Assembly: GCF_014644555.1 (NCBI RefSeq)
Contig: NZ_BMKX01000001.1
Span: 186,001 to 250,000, forward strand
Direction: 5' to 3'
Length of the DNA stretch: 64,000 nucleotides
DNA from: Glutamicibacter ardleyensis
GTDB lineage: Bacteria; Actinomycetota; Actinomycetes; Actinomycetales; Micrococcaceae
In this document: piece after piece, positions 37,088 to 45,680 of the stretch
How positions within the stretch are numbered: the first letter of the stretch is position 1
Layout of the letters: the number at the start of each line of letters is the position of its first letter
Translations under genes and position numbers: made by a program
The notes under the pieces: generated by a model
Database searches by the model: none
Told to the model about the DNA's origin: nothing
The model's input: the letters and a program-made list of their open reading frames with translations, nothing else

Positions 37088-37189
37088 TGAAAATATTCCT
37101 TACGACTGGACAAAAGAAGTGTCTCAGCAATAATTCCACAAGTCACCCTGCAATCAGTAATGCACCAACTCTTTTATAAAAATAGTTCA

Positions 37190-37212
37190 GCCCGCAACTA
37201 AAGGTTGCGGGC
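37190..37212 (-). terminator. Terminator after ferredoxin reductase gene
   Basis: 9-bp arms GCCCGCAAC and GTTGCGGGC with a 5-nt loop; leftward the transcript continues into a T-rich stretch (CTATTTTTATAAAAG). Confidence 0.85.
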
Positions 37213-37220
37213 GGCTGCAG

Positions 37221-38435
37221 TTAGAGCTCGGCTAAGTCCACCGACTGATCGGTGAGCCGCTCTTGATCAATGCTCTTACCAAGCACCCCACGCAGGGTGT
37301 CGTTCACATCCCAAATGTTCACGTTCATCGCCGCGGTGACTTTGCCTTCGCTCAACCAGAAAACAATGAACTCCCCCGTCTCGGTATCGCCGCGAACCAC
37401 GCTGATATCCTCGGGTGCTGAATAGCCCACGTATTCCATACCCAGATCAAATTGATCGGTAAAGAAATACGGCGCCCAATCATAATTTTGGTCTTGGCCG
37501 AGTAGGGTTGCGGCGGCAAGTTTGCCCTGCCGGATCGCGTTATCCCAGTGTTCTACCCGAAGCTGGCGACGCAGGGAGGTATTGAAGGCTTCGGCGATAT
37601 CCCCAATGGCTAAGATCTTTGGATCAGAACTGCGCAATGAAGCATCAACGATTACCCCACGCTCCGTTTTAAGTCCTGCTTCGTGGGCTAGCTCGATATT
37701 AGGTACTGCTCCAATGGCTAGCAACACCACATCGGCGCGACTAGTTCCGGCGCTACTGACCACTTCCAGATGACCATCGGTTTCTTGGATCGAATCAACT
37801 CGAGTAGAAGTGCGCACATCTACCCCATTACGTTGATGCAATTCGAGCAGGTGATGTCCGAACCGGTCGCCAAAAACCTTGGCTAGCGGAACCTCGTCCG
37901 GGGAATATACGGTGACTCGTGCACCACGCGAACGTGCGCTGGCGGCTACTTCCATACCAATCCATCCCGAACCGATTACCGCCAGTTGGGTATCTTCGCT
38001 CAAGGTTTCGCGTAGTGCCCGAGCTTGTTCCACGGTACGCAACAGGTGGACACCTGGCAGATCATGGCCTTCGAAAGGCTGCTTTCCACCAAGATTCGGG
38101 CGGGCTCCGGTGGCCAAAACCAGTTGGTCATAGTCCACGGTGCTTCCATCGCTCAGGCTTACCTGCTGGTTTTCGCGGTCTATTTTTTCGGCACGTACCC
38201 CGAGGTGTAATTGCACGTTGTGCTCTTGGTACCACGACGCCGGATTGACCGTAAAGTCCTCAAGCTTGTCGTTGCCTTGCAAGTACCCCTTAGATAGCGG
38301 AGGTCTTTCATAAGGAAGTTCTTGTTCCTGGCCGATCAGCGAAATCGTTCCCGTATGCCCTTGCTCGCGCAGTTCATTCACGGTCGTAGCGGCGGCAAGG
38401 CCCCCACCAACGATGACTATTGAATCCTGTCCCAT
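37221..38435 (-). CDS. NAD(P)/FAD-dependent ferredoxin (rubredoxin-type) reductase
   Basis: 404 aa, standard for oxygenase-coupled ferredoxin reductases. FAD motif IVIVGGGLAAATTVNELREQG at the N terminus, ELPYERPPLSKGYL, NAD motif LAVIGSGWIGMEVAASARSRG near 150, and FAD motif ILAIGDIAEAFN near 275. It transfers electrons from NADH to a [2Fe-2S] ferredoxin or similar partner. No ferredoxin or oxygenase gene is adjacent; it stands alone between two terminators, so its partner is elsewhere. Confidence 0.88.
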   Translation of the reverse strand: MGQDSIVIVGGGLAAATTVNELREQGHTGTISLIGQEQELPYERPPLSKGYLQGNDKLEDFTVNPASWYQEHNVQLHLGVRAEKIDRENQQVSLSDGSTVDYDQLVLATGARPNLGGKQPFEGHDLPGVHLLRTVEQARALRETLSEDTQLAVIGSGWIGMEVAASARSRGARVTVYSPDEVPLAKVFGDRFGHHLLELHQRNGVDVRTSTRVDSIQETDGHLEVVSSAGTSRADVVLLAIGAVPNIELAHEAGLKTERGVIVDASLRSSDPKILAIGDIAEAFNTSLRRQLRVEHWDNAIRQGKLAAATLLGQDQNYDWAPYFFTDQFDLGMEYVGYSAPEDISVVRGDTETGEFIVFWLSEGKVTAAMNVNIWDVNDTLRGVLGKSIDQERLTDQSVDLAEL

Positions 38436-38565
38436 TGAACACCCCTTAGCTTCTGTCAGTGGTCAATAGCTCGCCCCTGACAGTGATTAGTGCTGTCACC
38501 TCGATCCTCACACCCCGATACCCCTGTTGGCAAGATCAGTCCATCTCAGGTGCCCCAAATGACAA

Positions 38566-38606
38566 AACCGGCGAACCGCGCGCTCAATGCGCGCAGCTCG
38601 CCGGTT
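38566..38606 (-). terminator. Terminator after second BCCT transporter
   Basis: Outer arms AACCGGCGA and TCGCCGGTT, with an inner CGCGC/GCGCG stem; the leftward transcript ends in TTTTGTC. Confidence 0.85.
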
Positions 38607-38631
38607 GGGCAGGGCCTACCCCTTCGGGGTG

Positions 38632-40524
38632 TTACTGCTCGTCACCTCGTTTACGGAACGTCTTGGCGCCGTTTTCATCGCGGCGGCCAAAAACTCCCTT
38701 GGTACGCGAAACCCGGTAGTCGATGCGGTCATCAACGTAGCGGCGAAGTTCTGGCTGATCCTCCAAGGTGCCCCAGAGCTCGTCGGAGATGTGTTCGGTA
38801 ACCCGATCCAACCTGACCTTCTGCTCACTGAGCTCTAGCGCGCGGTTTTCGTAGCGCAGCCCCTTAATCGTGGCCACCGCCATCAAAATCAAGATGATAC
38901 TGAATGGCAATGCCGTGGCCAGAGAGCCAGCCTGAAGTGTCTGGAGACCACCGGCGATCAACAAGGCCGCGGCCAGAACGCCTTCAAGCGCCGCCCACAA
39001 AATTCGTGACCAAGTTGGCGGGTTCGGGTGTCCGCCGGAGGCGAGCATATCCACCACCAGCGACCCGGAGTCTGAAGAAGTAATGAAGAAGATCGCGACC
39101 AAGATGATTGCCATGACGGACAAGATTGTTCCGAACGGCAGATCCCCCAAAATCTGGAACAAGGATCCTTCGGCGGAGACTGCGCCGTCCTGAACCATGT
39201 CGCCGGCTCCAAAGAACTGGCGGAACAGACCTGATCCGCCCATTACGGAGAACCAAAGGAACCCCACAATGGTCGGTACCAGCAGCACTCCGGTGACGAA
39301 CTGACGCACGGTGCGTCCGCGTGAAATACGGGCGATGAAGATACCGACGAACGGGGCCCAGGCGATCCACCAACCCCAGTAGAAGACCGTCCAGCTGGAG
39401 AACCAGGTTTGCGATTCTTCGCCCTGCTGGAATGCTCCTACGTCGAAGGTCATGCTCATTAAGTTAGCTAGGTACACGCCGAAGGACTGGACGAAGTTCT
39501 GGAACAAGAACAAAGTTGGGCCCAGCAACAGCACACTAATCATCAGCAAGCCCGCCATGGATAGATTGATATTCGACAGCCACTTGATGCCTGCGCCAAG
39601 ACCACTGACCACGCTCATGGTGGCCAGGAATGTGATGACCACGATCAATATGACAAGCAGCGTATTATCTACCGAATCCACCAACCCTATGGCTTTCATA
39701 CCCGAGCTGATCTGTTGCACGCCCAAACCCAGCGAGGTGGCCACACCGAAGACGGTGCCAAAAATGGCCAGTACGTCGATCACGTCGCCGAGCCAGCCCT
39801 TGACCCGATCGCCGAGCAACGGTTCCAGTGCCCAACGGATGGAGACCGGACGGCCACGACGGTGGATTGCATAGGCTAAGGCGAGCCCGATGACCGCGTA
39901 GATGGCCCAAGGATGCAGTCCCCAGTGAATAAAGGTCTGAGCCATGGCCAGTCCCGCGAGTTCTGATTCGGTGCCTCCCCAACCTGGTTTGGGGTCCACG
40001 GTTGCGTACATCAGCGGTTCCCCTACACCGTAAAACACCAGACCAATGCCCATGCCGGCGGCGAAGAGCATCGCGAACCAGCTGAACAGACCGTATTCGG
40101 GCTTCTCACCATCGTTGCCTAAGGTAATCCGTCCTAGTTTGGAGAATCCGATTGCGATCACAAGCGCCACGAAGCCTCCGACGATCAACATGTAGTACCA
40201 GCCCAGATTCGTCACAATCCAGTTCTGGACCGCATTGAAGACTGTATCGGCCACGTTAGGAAAGATTATGGCGAAGGCCGCCACGGCGACAATTACGATC
40301 AGTGCTGGCCAGAAAACTGCCGGGGCGATCCCACCCTTGCCCAGGCGCACACCTTGTCGGCGGAGCTTAGCCGTAATTTCTGCGTCGGTATCATCCTCCG
40401 CAATATGCATGTGCACCGGGATCGGCGCAGTGTGTGGTGAGTCCTCCAGTGGCTCGTCCATGCCCTGCACATCATTCGTTTCGGGAGGTTCAACCTCGTC
40501 TATATTCTTTGTCATCCTCATCAT
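38632..40524 (-). CDS. BCCT family compatible-solute transporter
   Basis: 630 aa, twelve helices with long charged ends (about 75 residues N-terminal, 80 C-terminal), as in osmotically regulated betaine/ectoine carriers. Motifs: LFAAGMGIGLVFYGVGEP, FIHWGLHPWAIYAVIGLALAY (tryptophan-rich substrate region) and VFGVATSLGLGVQQISSG. The GMGIG glycine motif marks sodium-coupled betaine-type members. Start uncertain: three ATGs lie within ten bases (40524, 40521, 40515) behind GAGGGA. It is not linked to the creatinine genes and is probably for osmoprotection. Confidence 0.88.
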   Translation of the reverse strand: MMRMTKNIDEVEPPETNDVQGMDEPLEDSPHTAPIPVHMHIAEDDTDAEITAKLRRQGVRLGKGGIAPAVFWPALIVIVAVAAFAIIFPNVADTVFNAVQNWIVTNLGWYYMLIVGGFVALVIAIGFSKLGRITLGNDGEKPEYGLFSWFAMLFAAGMGIGLVFYGVGEPLMYATVDPKPGWGGTESELAGLAMAQTFIHWGLHPWAIYAVIGLALAYAIHRRGRPVSIRWALEPLLGDRVKGWLGDVIDVLAIFGTVFGVATSLGLGVQQISSGMKAIGLVDSVDNTLLVILIVVITFLATMSVVSGLGAGIKWLSNINLSMAGLLMISVLLLGPTLFLFQNFVQSFGVYLANLMSMTFDVGAFQQGEESQTWFSSWTVFYWGWWIAWAPFVGIFIARISRGRTVRQFVTGVLLVPTIVGFLWFSVMGGSGLFRQFFGAGDMVQDGAVSAEGSLFQILGDLPFGTILSVMAIILVAIFFITSSDSGSLVVDMLASGGHPNPPTWSRILWAALEGVLAAALLIAGGLQTLQAGSLATALPFSIILILMAVATIKGLRYENRALELSEQKVRLDRVTEHISDELWGTLEDQPELRRYVDDRIDYRVSRTKGVFGRRDENGAKTFRKRGDEQ

Positions 40525-41067
40525 TCCCTCGCTACGACTGCTGCACTTATTTCAATACCCTTGCCTGCATCCGATGCAGAAACAAGGGGCTTCTTGGTAC
40601 TTAGGTCCCATCGACGGCACCGGATTCGCTGAACCGGCAGATACTTTACTTACCGACACACAGGCTCGTATGCATTACATCAGATCTCCATCCTACTGAT
40701 CCCAAGTGAAAGATGACTTGGCGCTTTGTTAATATTCGGAATCTAGGGCGGCCATCTTCTCGCCTTCCACGGTACGCAATTTCAGCGCCGCCCACACACC
40801 TTTCGACGAATTTGGACATCAGAATATTGAGCATAAATTTATTCAACTGCTCGAGGTGATCCGCGATATATGGTCCAGCAAGCGGACGCGATTCTCCGGC
40901 CCGTGGCAGCTACACGTTGCTGCGAAGGAAGACCGAAAATTTCCAAACTAAAACATGGTGGCAGAGACCTAATGGCCGGTACAGTGCTAAGTACCCACAG
41001 CTTCGGCAATGGTTTTTGCGGTAGTTCCTCGGAGCTGGAAGATGACCCGATCTCGAAGGAGTCGACC
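40525..41067. other. Divergent intergenic region with one palindrome
   Basis: It separates the leftward BCCT gene from the protease gene. CTGCATC-C-GATGCAG (40565-40579) is a perfect palindrome close to the BCCT start and may be its operator. The protease frame continues upstream to 40870, but its ribosome binding site is at 41056. No other gene or RNA is supported. Confidence 0.45.
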
Positions 41068-42273
41068 ATGTTCACCCCAGAGGTTCCTTTTCTCCGTTCT
41101 GGTGCCACTGCTATCCCCGGCCGTTACGTGCTGGTCTTTGATTCGCCCGAGCACCTCGATTCACCGCCTATGGGAATCCGTACGTTGACCGAAGATGTGC
41201 CACAGATCCTCGAATCCCAAGGTTATGGTGTCACCGAATACTTCCCACGTCTTGGTATCGCCGTGGTGAGCAGCGAAAATGATCAGCTTGACGAATTTCA
41301 GGCCCGTTGCGCCAGTGAGCGGATGCCAGCGCGGGTGGTTCCGGAGATGATTTACTACGCGTTGACTGACCAGCCGGTAGCACCGTTGCCAACGACTTAT
41401 GAAGACACCGACAAGTTCACCTGGGGCTTGCAGGCAGTACGCGCAGCCGATTCCAAATACACCGGCGCCGGTATCAAGGTTGCCGTGTTGGACACCGGCT
41501 TCGATTTGGCTCACCCAGATTTTGTCGAACGCACGGTGGTCTCTAAGTCTTTTGTTGATGGCGAGGATGCTCAGGACGGGCATGGCCACGGTACCCACTG
41601 CATCGGTACCTCTTGTGGCCCGCGCACCGTGGCAGATGGCCGCGGTTATGGTGTGGCCTCGGGTGCAGAAATCTACGCTGGCAAGGTGCTCGGGTCCAAT
41701 GGGTCCGGTTCCGACGCGACTATTCTGGCAGGAATCGATTGGGCTCTGGAAAACGAATGCCAAGTCATCTCAATGTCTCTTGGCGCCGATGTGCAGCAAG
41801 TTCACCCTCCCTATGTGACCGCCGGGCGCCGAGCTTTGGAACTTGGTTCACTGATTATCGCGGCGGCAGGTAATAACGCCCAGCGTTCCCAAGGCAATCC
41901 GGGATTCGTCGGGGCCCCGGCAAACAGCCCATATATTATGGCCGTCGGCGCCTTGGACAACACCTTAAACATCGCCGATTTTTCTGCCCGTACCCTGCCC
42001 GGTCGTGGTGGCCAGGTCGATACTTCCGGTCCTGGCGTGAACATTTACTCTTCGTGGCCGGGAGCCGAACGCTACAACACCATCAGTGGCACTTCGATGG
42101 CTACTCCACATGTGGCAGGCATTGCCGCGTTGCTCGCAGAAGCTACCGGCTTCCGCGCCCGCGAGCTCTGGGCCGAGCTGGTTCAGGAAGGCCGTCGCTT
42201 GGAGTTATTCTCCGTGGACGTGGGCTCCGGGCTCACCCAAGCACCTCCACCAGCCACGGACGCAGGAGCCTAA
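41068..42273 (+). CDS. S8 family serine peptidase (subtilisin-like), no signal peptide
   Basis: 401 aa from ATG 41068 with AAGGAG 7-12 nt upstream. Residues 1-110 form a propeptide-like region; the S8 domain carries Asp142 (VLDTGFD), His174 (GHGHGTH), oxyanion Asn269 (AAAGNN) and Ser343 (GTSMATPHVAG). All catalytic residues are intact. The N terminus (MFTPEVPFLRSGATAIPGRY) is not a signal peptide and has no membrane segment, so the enzyme may work inside the cell or leave by another route. A small I9-like gene starts 2 bp after the stop, its ribosome binding site lying within the last codons. Confidence 0.9.
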   Translation: MFTPEVPFLRSGATAIPGRYVLVFDSPEHLDSPPMGIRTLTEDVPQILESQGYGVTEYFPRLGIAVVSSENDQLDEFQARCASERMPARVVPEMIYYALTDQPVAPLPTTYEDTDKFTWGLQAVRAADSKYTGAGIKVAVLDTGFDLAHPDFVERTVVSKSFVDGEDAQDGHGHGTHCIGTSCGPRTVADGRGYGVASGAEIYAGKVLGSNGSGSDATILAGIDWALENECQVISMSLGADVQQVHPPYVTAGRRALELGSLIIAAAGNNAQRSQGNPGFVGAPANSPYIMAVGALDNTLNIADFSARTLPGRGGQVDTSGPGVNIYSSWPGAERYNTISGTSMATPHVAGIAALLAEATGFRARELWAELVQEGRRLELFSVDVGSGLTQAPPPATDAGA

Positions 42274-42275
42274 CC

Positions 42276-42536
42276 ATGAATCAGGCCTCACCGGATTCGG
42301 TATCGCATACCTATATCGTGACGGTCACCGCGACCTACACCGCCCAGATGGAGCAGGTAGTCAGCTCGCTTGAATCCTCAGGACTGCGGGTAAATAAAGT
42401 GCTCAATACTTTGGGCCAGGTGATCGGGCACGGCAATGAACAGTTGCGCGGCCAGCTCGAACAAATTGAAGGAGTGCAGTCGGTAGATGAGGATAAAGTT
42501 TATCGTCTGCCTTCCCCCAAAGACCCACTACAGTAG
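42276..42536 (+). CDS. Small I9/propeptide-inhibitor-like protein paired with the S8 peptidase
   Basis: 86 aa from ATG 42276; AGGAG at the end of the peptidase gene serves it, so translation is coupled. The pattern beta-alpha-beta-beta-alpha-beta (SHTYIVTVTATYTAQMEQVV, then a helix, VNKVLNTLGQVIGHG, then GVQSVDEDKVYRL) resembles subtilisin propeptides, family I9, especially the closing VxSVxEDxxY motif. It has no signal peptide. A separately encoded inhibitor or folding chaperone of the upstream protease is the likely role (inference from fold resemblance and coupling). Confidence 0.75.
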   Translation: MNQASPDSVSHTYIVTVTATYTAQMEQVVSSLESSGLRVNKVLNTLGQVIGHGNEQLRGQLEQIEGVQSVDEDKVYRLPSPKDPLQ

Positions 42537-42674
42537 GCATTGACCTCAGCATTTCCAGCATGACGCGCACCGGTGGTGCGCGTCGCTGAGTTGCGCTTCA
42601 GGGCAAGTCAAGGCCACCTTGCATCTGCATGAAAGTCCTAGACGTGGACGCGGATCGGTGCTGAACTAAGAGCT

Positions 42675-43274
42675 ATGAGACAGTACAACATTGGCTATTT
42701 TGTCGGTTCGCTAGCCACGAAATCCATCAACCGTACGTTGTCCAAGGCCCTGATCAAATTGGCCCCGGAAAACCTGAGCTTCACCGAGATCCCGATTAAG
42801 GATCTACCGCTGTACAGCTACGACTACGACGAAGATTTCCCTGCCGTAGGTAAGGAACTCAAAAGCGCCATCGAAGCTTCAGACGGGCTGCTCTTCATTT
42901 CCCCAGAATACAATCGCTCCATTCCAGGCGCATTGAAAAATGCTATCGATTGGGCGTCACGTCCATGGGGTACAAATTCGTTCGCCGGTAAACCCAGCGG
43001 ACTTGTCGGAGCCTCCATGGGAGCCATTGGCACCGCCGTCATGCAGTCCTCAATGCGTAGCGTGCTCAGTTTCTTGGATTCACCTCAGCTGAACTCCCCC
43101 GAGGTCTATCTAGCCTTTAATCAAGAGGACTTTGATGTTGAAGGCAATGTACTGAATAAATCCACCTCGGATTTTTTGAAGCACTATATGGGTGAGTATG
43201 CCGGGTTCGTAGCCCGCGTGCTTGATGCAAATGCCGAAGGACATATCGGGGATCTCAGTCCACAGCACGGATAA
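42675..43274 (+). CDS. NADPH-dependent FMN reductase family protein
   Basis: 199 aa flavodoxin-fold protein. The phosphate-binding start GYFVGSLATKSINRTL and the family signature SPEYNRSIPGALKNAIDWAS (about 77-96) are intact. Members reduce FMN, quinones, azo compounds or chromate with NAD(P)H. A C-terminal extension of about 20 residues follows the core. It stands alone, with no partner gene. Confidence 0.88.
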   Translation: MRQYNIGYFVGSLATKSINRTLSKALIKLAPENLSFTEIPIKDLPLYSYDYDEDFPAVGKELKSAIEASDGLLFISPEYNRSIPGALKNAIDWASRPWGTNSFAGKPSGLVGASMGAIGTAVMQSSMRSVLSFLDSPQLNSPEVYLAFNQEDFDVEGNVLNKSTSDFLKHYMGEYAGFVARVLDANAEGHIGDLSPQHG

Positions 43275-43449
43275 GTAGGTTCACCGCGAACCCATTGGTC
43301 AGTCTGCATCGGTAGTACGAGCAACGTGGATCCTTCTCTACCTGCTAGTCAAACCGTGCAGAGTCCAGCTTATCCAACGAACTCTTTTGAAAGATAGCGA
43401 TCAGTGTTAGATCTGCTGAGCTTCAATCACGAGCTACTGGTGAAACGAG

Positions 43450-43489
43450 AAAATCCCAACATCACTCGCAAAAGTGATGCCGGGATTTT
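43450..43489 (-). terminator. Terminator of tRNA-Ala transcript
   Basis: Arms AAAATCCC...CATCACT and AGTGATG...GGGATTTT, complete on the minus strand with G-U pairs, starting 7 bases beyond the tRNA 3' end. Confidence 0.8.
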
Positions 43490-43495
43490 AATCTG

Positions 43496-43568
43496 TGGAG
43501 GTAAGGGGATTCGAACCCCTGACCTTCTGCATGCCATGCAGACGCGCTACCAACTGCGCCATACCCCC
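43496..43568 (-). tRNA. tRNA-Ala (anticodon GGC)
   Basis: 73 nt. Acceptor arms GGGGGTA and TACCTCC pair with a G3-U70 wobble, the identity element for alanine. D-loop AGTTGGTAG, anticodon stem TCTGC/GCAGA around ATGGCAT (anticodon GGC, reads GCC and GCU) and T-arm GGTTCGAATCC are present. The discriminator is A73; CCA is not encoded (next bases CA). It is monocistronic with its own terminator. Confidence 0.97.
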
Positions 43569-43762
43569 AGATGAAGGTTTGATTCCCGCGATCTTTTGGA
43601 CCGGTGAACCGAGATATAACTCTACCGGAGCTTGTTGAAGAATTCCAAATCGGATCATAGAGAGGCCAGTCATAGCAACTCTTCCCATAGCTGGTTCCCG
43701 GTGGAAGAATGTGCATGGTGGACTTATCGGTCCAACAAACTTCGGCGAAAGGCATTGCCCCA

Positions 43763-44197
43763 ATGACTACTGCTATGACTCCTTACTTGGTATTTGGTGG
43801 TGTCGCCCGAGAAGCGATGGAGCATTACCATTCGATTTTTGGTGGCGAATATTCCGCCATGACCTTTCAAGAAGGCATGAATGACGGCAACCCTGCCACC
43901 GCCGACCTAATCATGCATTCTTCATTATTCGTCGATCGTGGATTGCACCTGATGGGCTCCGACGCCCCCATTGAAATGAACGTGACCGGCAACGGCACCA
44001 TCGCACTCAGCAGTGATGCCACCGACCCTGCCGACGAATCAAAACTCACCGGATGGTGGGAGAAGCTCTCGGTTGATTCGCGTATTGATGAACCACTGGC
44101 CAAGGCTCCGTGGGGAGATTCCTTTGGGATGCTCACCGACAAGTTTGGAGTGCGCTGGATGTTCAACATCAGTGCGGTGCGAAGCGAAGAAGGCTAA
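43763..44197 (+). CDS. VOC family protein (PhnB-like)
   Basis: 144 aa from ATG 43763; an earlier in-frame ATG at 43709 lies near the tRNA promoter and is less likely. PhnB-type vicinal oxygen chelate fold: TPYLVFGGVAREAMEHYHSIFGG at the start, HSSLFVDRGLHLMGSDA in the middle and FGVRWMFNIS at the end. Members include glyoxalase-like and epoxide-resistance proteins, but the PhnB-like branch mostly lacks assigned reactions. Confidence 0.83.
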   Translation: MTTAMTPYLVFGGVAREAMEHYHSIFGGEYSAMTFQEGMNDGNPATADLIMHSSLFVDRGLHLMGSDAPIEMNVTGNGTIALSSDATDPADESKLTGWWEKLSVDSRIDEPLAKAPWGDSFGMLTDKFGVRWMFNISAVRSEEG

Positions 44198-44209
44198 CTA
44201 GCAGCTCAG

Positions 44210-44255
44210 GTAATGCGAGGGGCGAGGATCATTTGATCCTCGCCCCTCGCATTAC
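44210..44255. terminator. Perfect 22-bp hairpin, bidirectional terminator
   Basis: Arms 44210-44231 and 44234-44255 are exact complements with a 2-nt centre; GCAGC (44201-44205) and GCTGC (44257-44261) extend the stem. It separates convergent genes. No U-tract follows on either strand. Confidence 0.75.
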
Positions 44256-44267
44256 TTGCTGCAAAGA

Positions 44268-45512
44268 CTATTTTTCTGCCGGTCCGTCGATTCGTTCCAG
44301 CACCGCGTCAGCACCGATAACTAGGCCGATTTTTTGTGCTCGACGCTGGGTAATCCACGCGATGAGCAATCCAAGTGCTGCCAGAATCGCGCCCACTATG
44401 GACGGTGCACGATAGCTGAAGCCTGCGGTAATCACTATGGCACCTAAGGCAGCGCCCAAGGCGTTGGCCACGTTCAATGCTGAGTGGTTCAGCGAAGCCG
44501 CCAACGACTGCGCGTGCGGGGCAGAGTCCATCAATAGCGTCTGCAAGCTCGGAATGAGCAATGATCCGACGGCTCCGAGGACAAACACCATGATTAAGGT
44601 CGGGATTACCCACGAGGCAACCGCGGCGAAAGTCAGCATACTGAAAACCATCAACACGCTGGCAAGCTTGATCGCGCCGAAGATGGACCAGTCGGCAAGC
44701 CGGCCTCCGATGAGTGAACCGACCACCATGCCTACACCGTAGAGTCCCAAGGCCAGCGGCACGAGGGCGATATCCAGCCCGGTTTCGTCGGTAAGTGTGG
44801 GCGAGATATATGAATAAACCGCGAAGAAACCGCCGAAGCCAACAATGCCTGTAGCCATGGCCAACCACACCTGCACGCTCTTGAGAGCTGAGAGTTCCCG
44901 GCGCATGCTGGCACCTTGGGTAGCTTTACGCATTGGCACAAAGAGGCTAATCAAGACAAAGGTCAGTACGCCCACCGCGGCGACCACGAGGAACATTGAG
45001 CGCCAACCGGTTGCCTGACCAAGCAGAGTCACCAAGGGAACACCGGCAACGTTCGCCACAGACAGGCCAAGCATGACCCAGGCAATGGCTCGGCCTCGCA
45101 TACTTGCCGGGACAATGTTTCCAGCCAGCACACCGGCCAGACCGAAGTAAGCACCGTGAGGTAAGCCGGAGAGGAAACGAGTAAACAACATGGTGTTGTA
45201 GTCCGCAGCAAAGAACGAGGTAAGGTTTGCGACGGCGAAGAGCAGGATCAGAATTTGCACCGCTCGTTTTTTGGAGATTTTTGCAGCGAGGGCCGTCAGT
45301 AGCGGAGCGCCAACCACCACTCCGATGGCGTAGGTACTAATCACTAGGCCCATCTGTGAGTTGCTCACACCTAGATCGGTGGCACCTTCTTGCAGCAGAC
45401 CCATCATGGCAAACTCGGTGACACCAATGCCAAAGCCACCCATGCCTAAGGCGATAATCGCGAAGAGCAGGGCTCTGCCTTCTAAATATCGTGGTGGCGT
45501 TAATTGATTCAT
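44268..45512 (-). CDS. MFS transporter, DHA1 family (AraJ/Cmx-like exporter)
   Basis: 414 aa, twelve membrane helices. N-terminal motif LGMGGFGIGVTEFAMMGLL and motif A/C-like segments (AKISKKRAVQILILLF, GLPHGAYFGLAGVLA, RAIAWVMLGLSVANVAGVPL) place it with DHA1 drug or sugar exporters such as AraJ and chloramphenicol-resistance Cmx proteins. The substrate is unknown. It is a single gene, divergent from an exonuclease/phosphatase-family protein with overlapping promoter space. Confidence 0.87.
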   Translation of the reverse strand: MNQLTPPRYLEGRALLFAIIALGMGGFGIGVTEFAMMGLLQEGATDLGVSNSQMGLVISTYAIGVVVGAPLLTALAAKISKKRAVQILILLFAVANLTSFFAADYNTMLFTRFLSGLPHGAYFGLAGVLAGNIVPASMRGRAIAWVMLGLSVANVAGVPLVTLLGQATGWRSMFLVVAAVGVLTFVLISLFVPMRKATQGASMRRELSALKSVQVWLAMATGIVGFGGFFAVYSYISPTLTDETGLDIALVPLALGLYGVGMVVGSLIGGRLADWSIFGAIKLASVLMVFSMLTFAAVASWVIPTLIMVFVLGAVGSLLIPSLQTLLMDSAPHAQSLAASLNHSALNVANALGAALGAIVITAGFSYRAPSIVGAILAALGLLIAWITQRRAQKIGLVIGADAVLERIDGPAEK

Positions 45513-45680
45513 GGTGCCTCTAACTTTGCTGCGAATGGATTTTTCACTTCGTACGACAACGTTGGCGCCAGTAACAATCGTAGTGACTTTCTCTCTAGCT
45601 TGCCCAACGCATAACTCGATATCAGTATTCCGCGGTCAATCCATGGCTCTGCCAGCAACGTGTGGCAATCTGGAATCCTC

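Noticed and set aside
40839-41108. Small minus-strand frames upstream of the protease
   Set aside because: No ribosome binding site, no recognisable composition, overlap with the protease start.
43462-43755. 97-codon minus-strand frame with GYGAVGSASAWHAEGQGFESP
   Set aside because: It is the translation of the tRNA-Ala gene, a familiar false protein.
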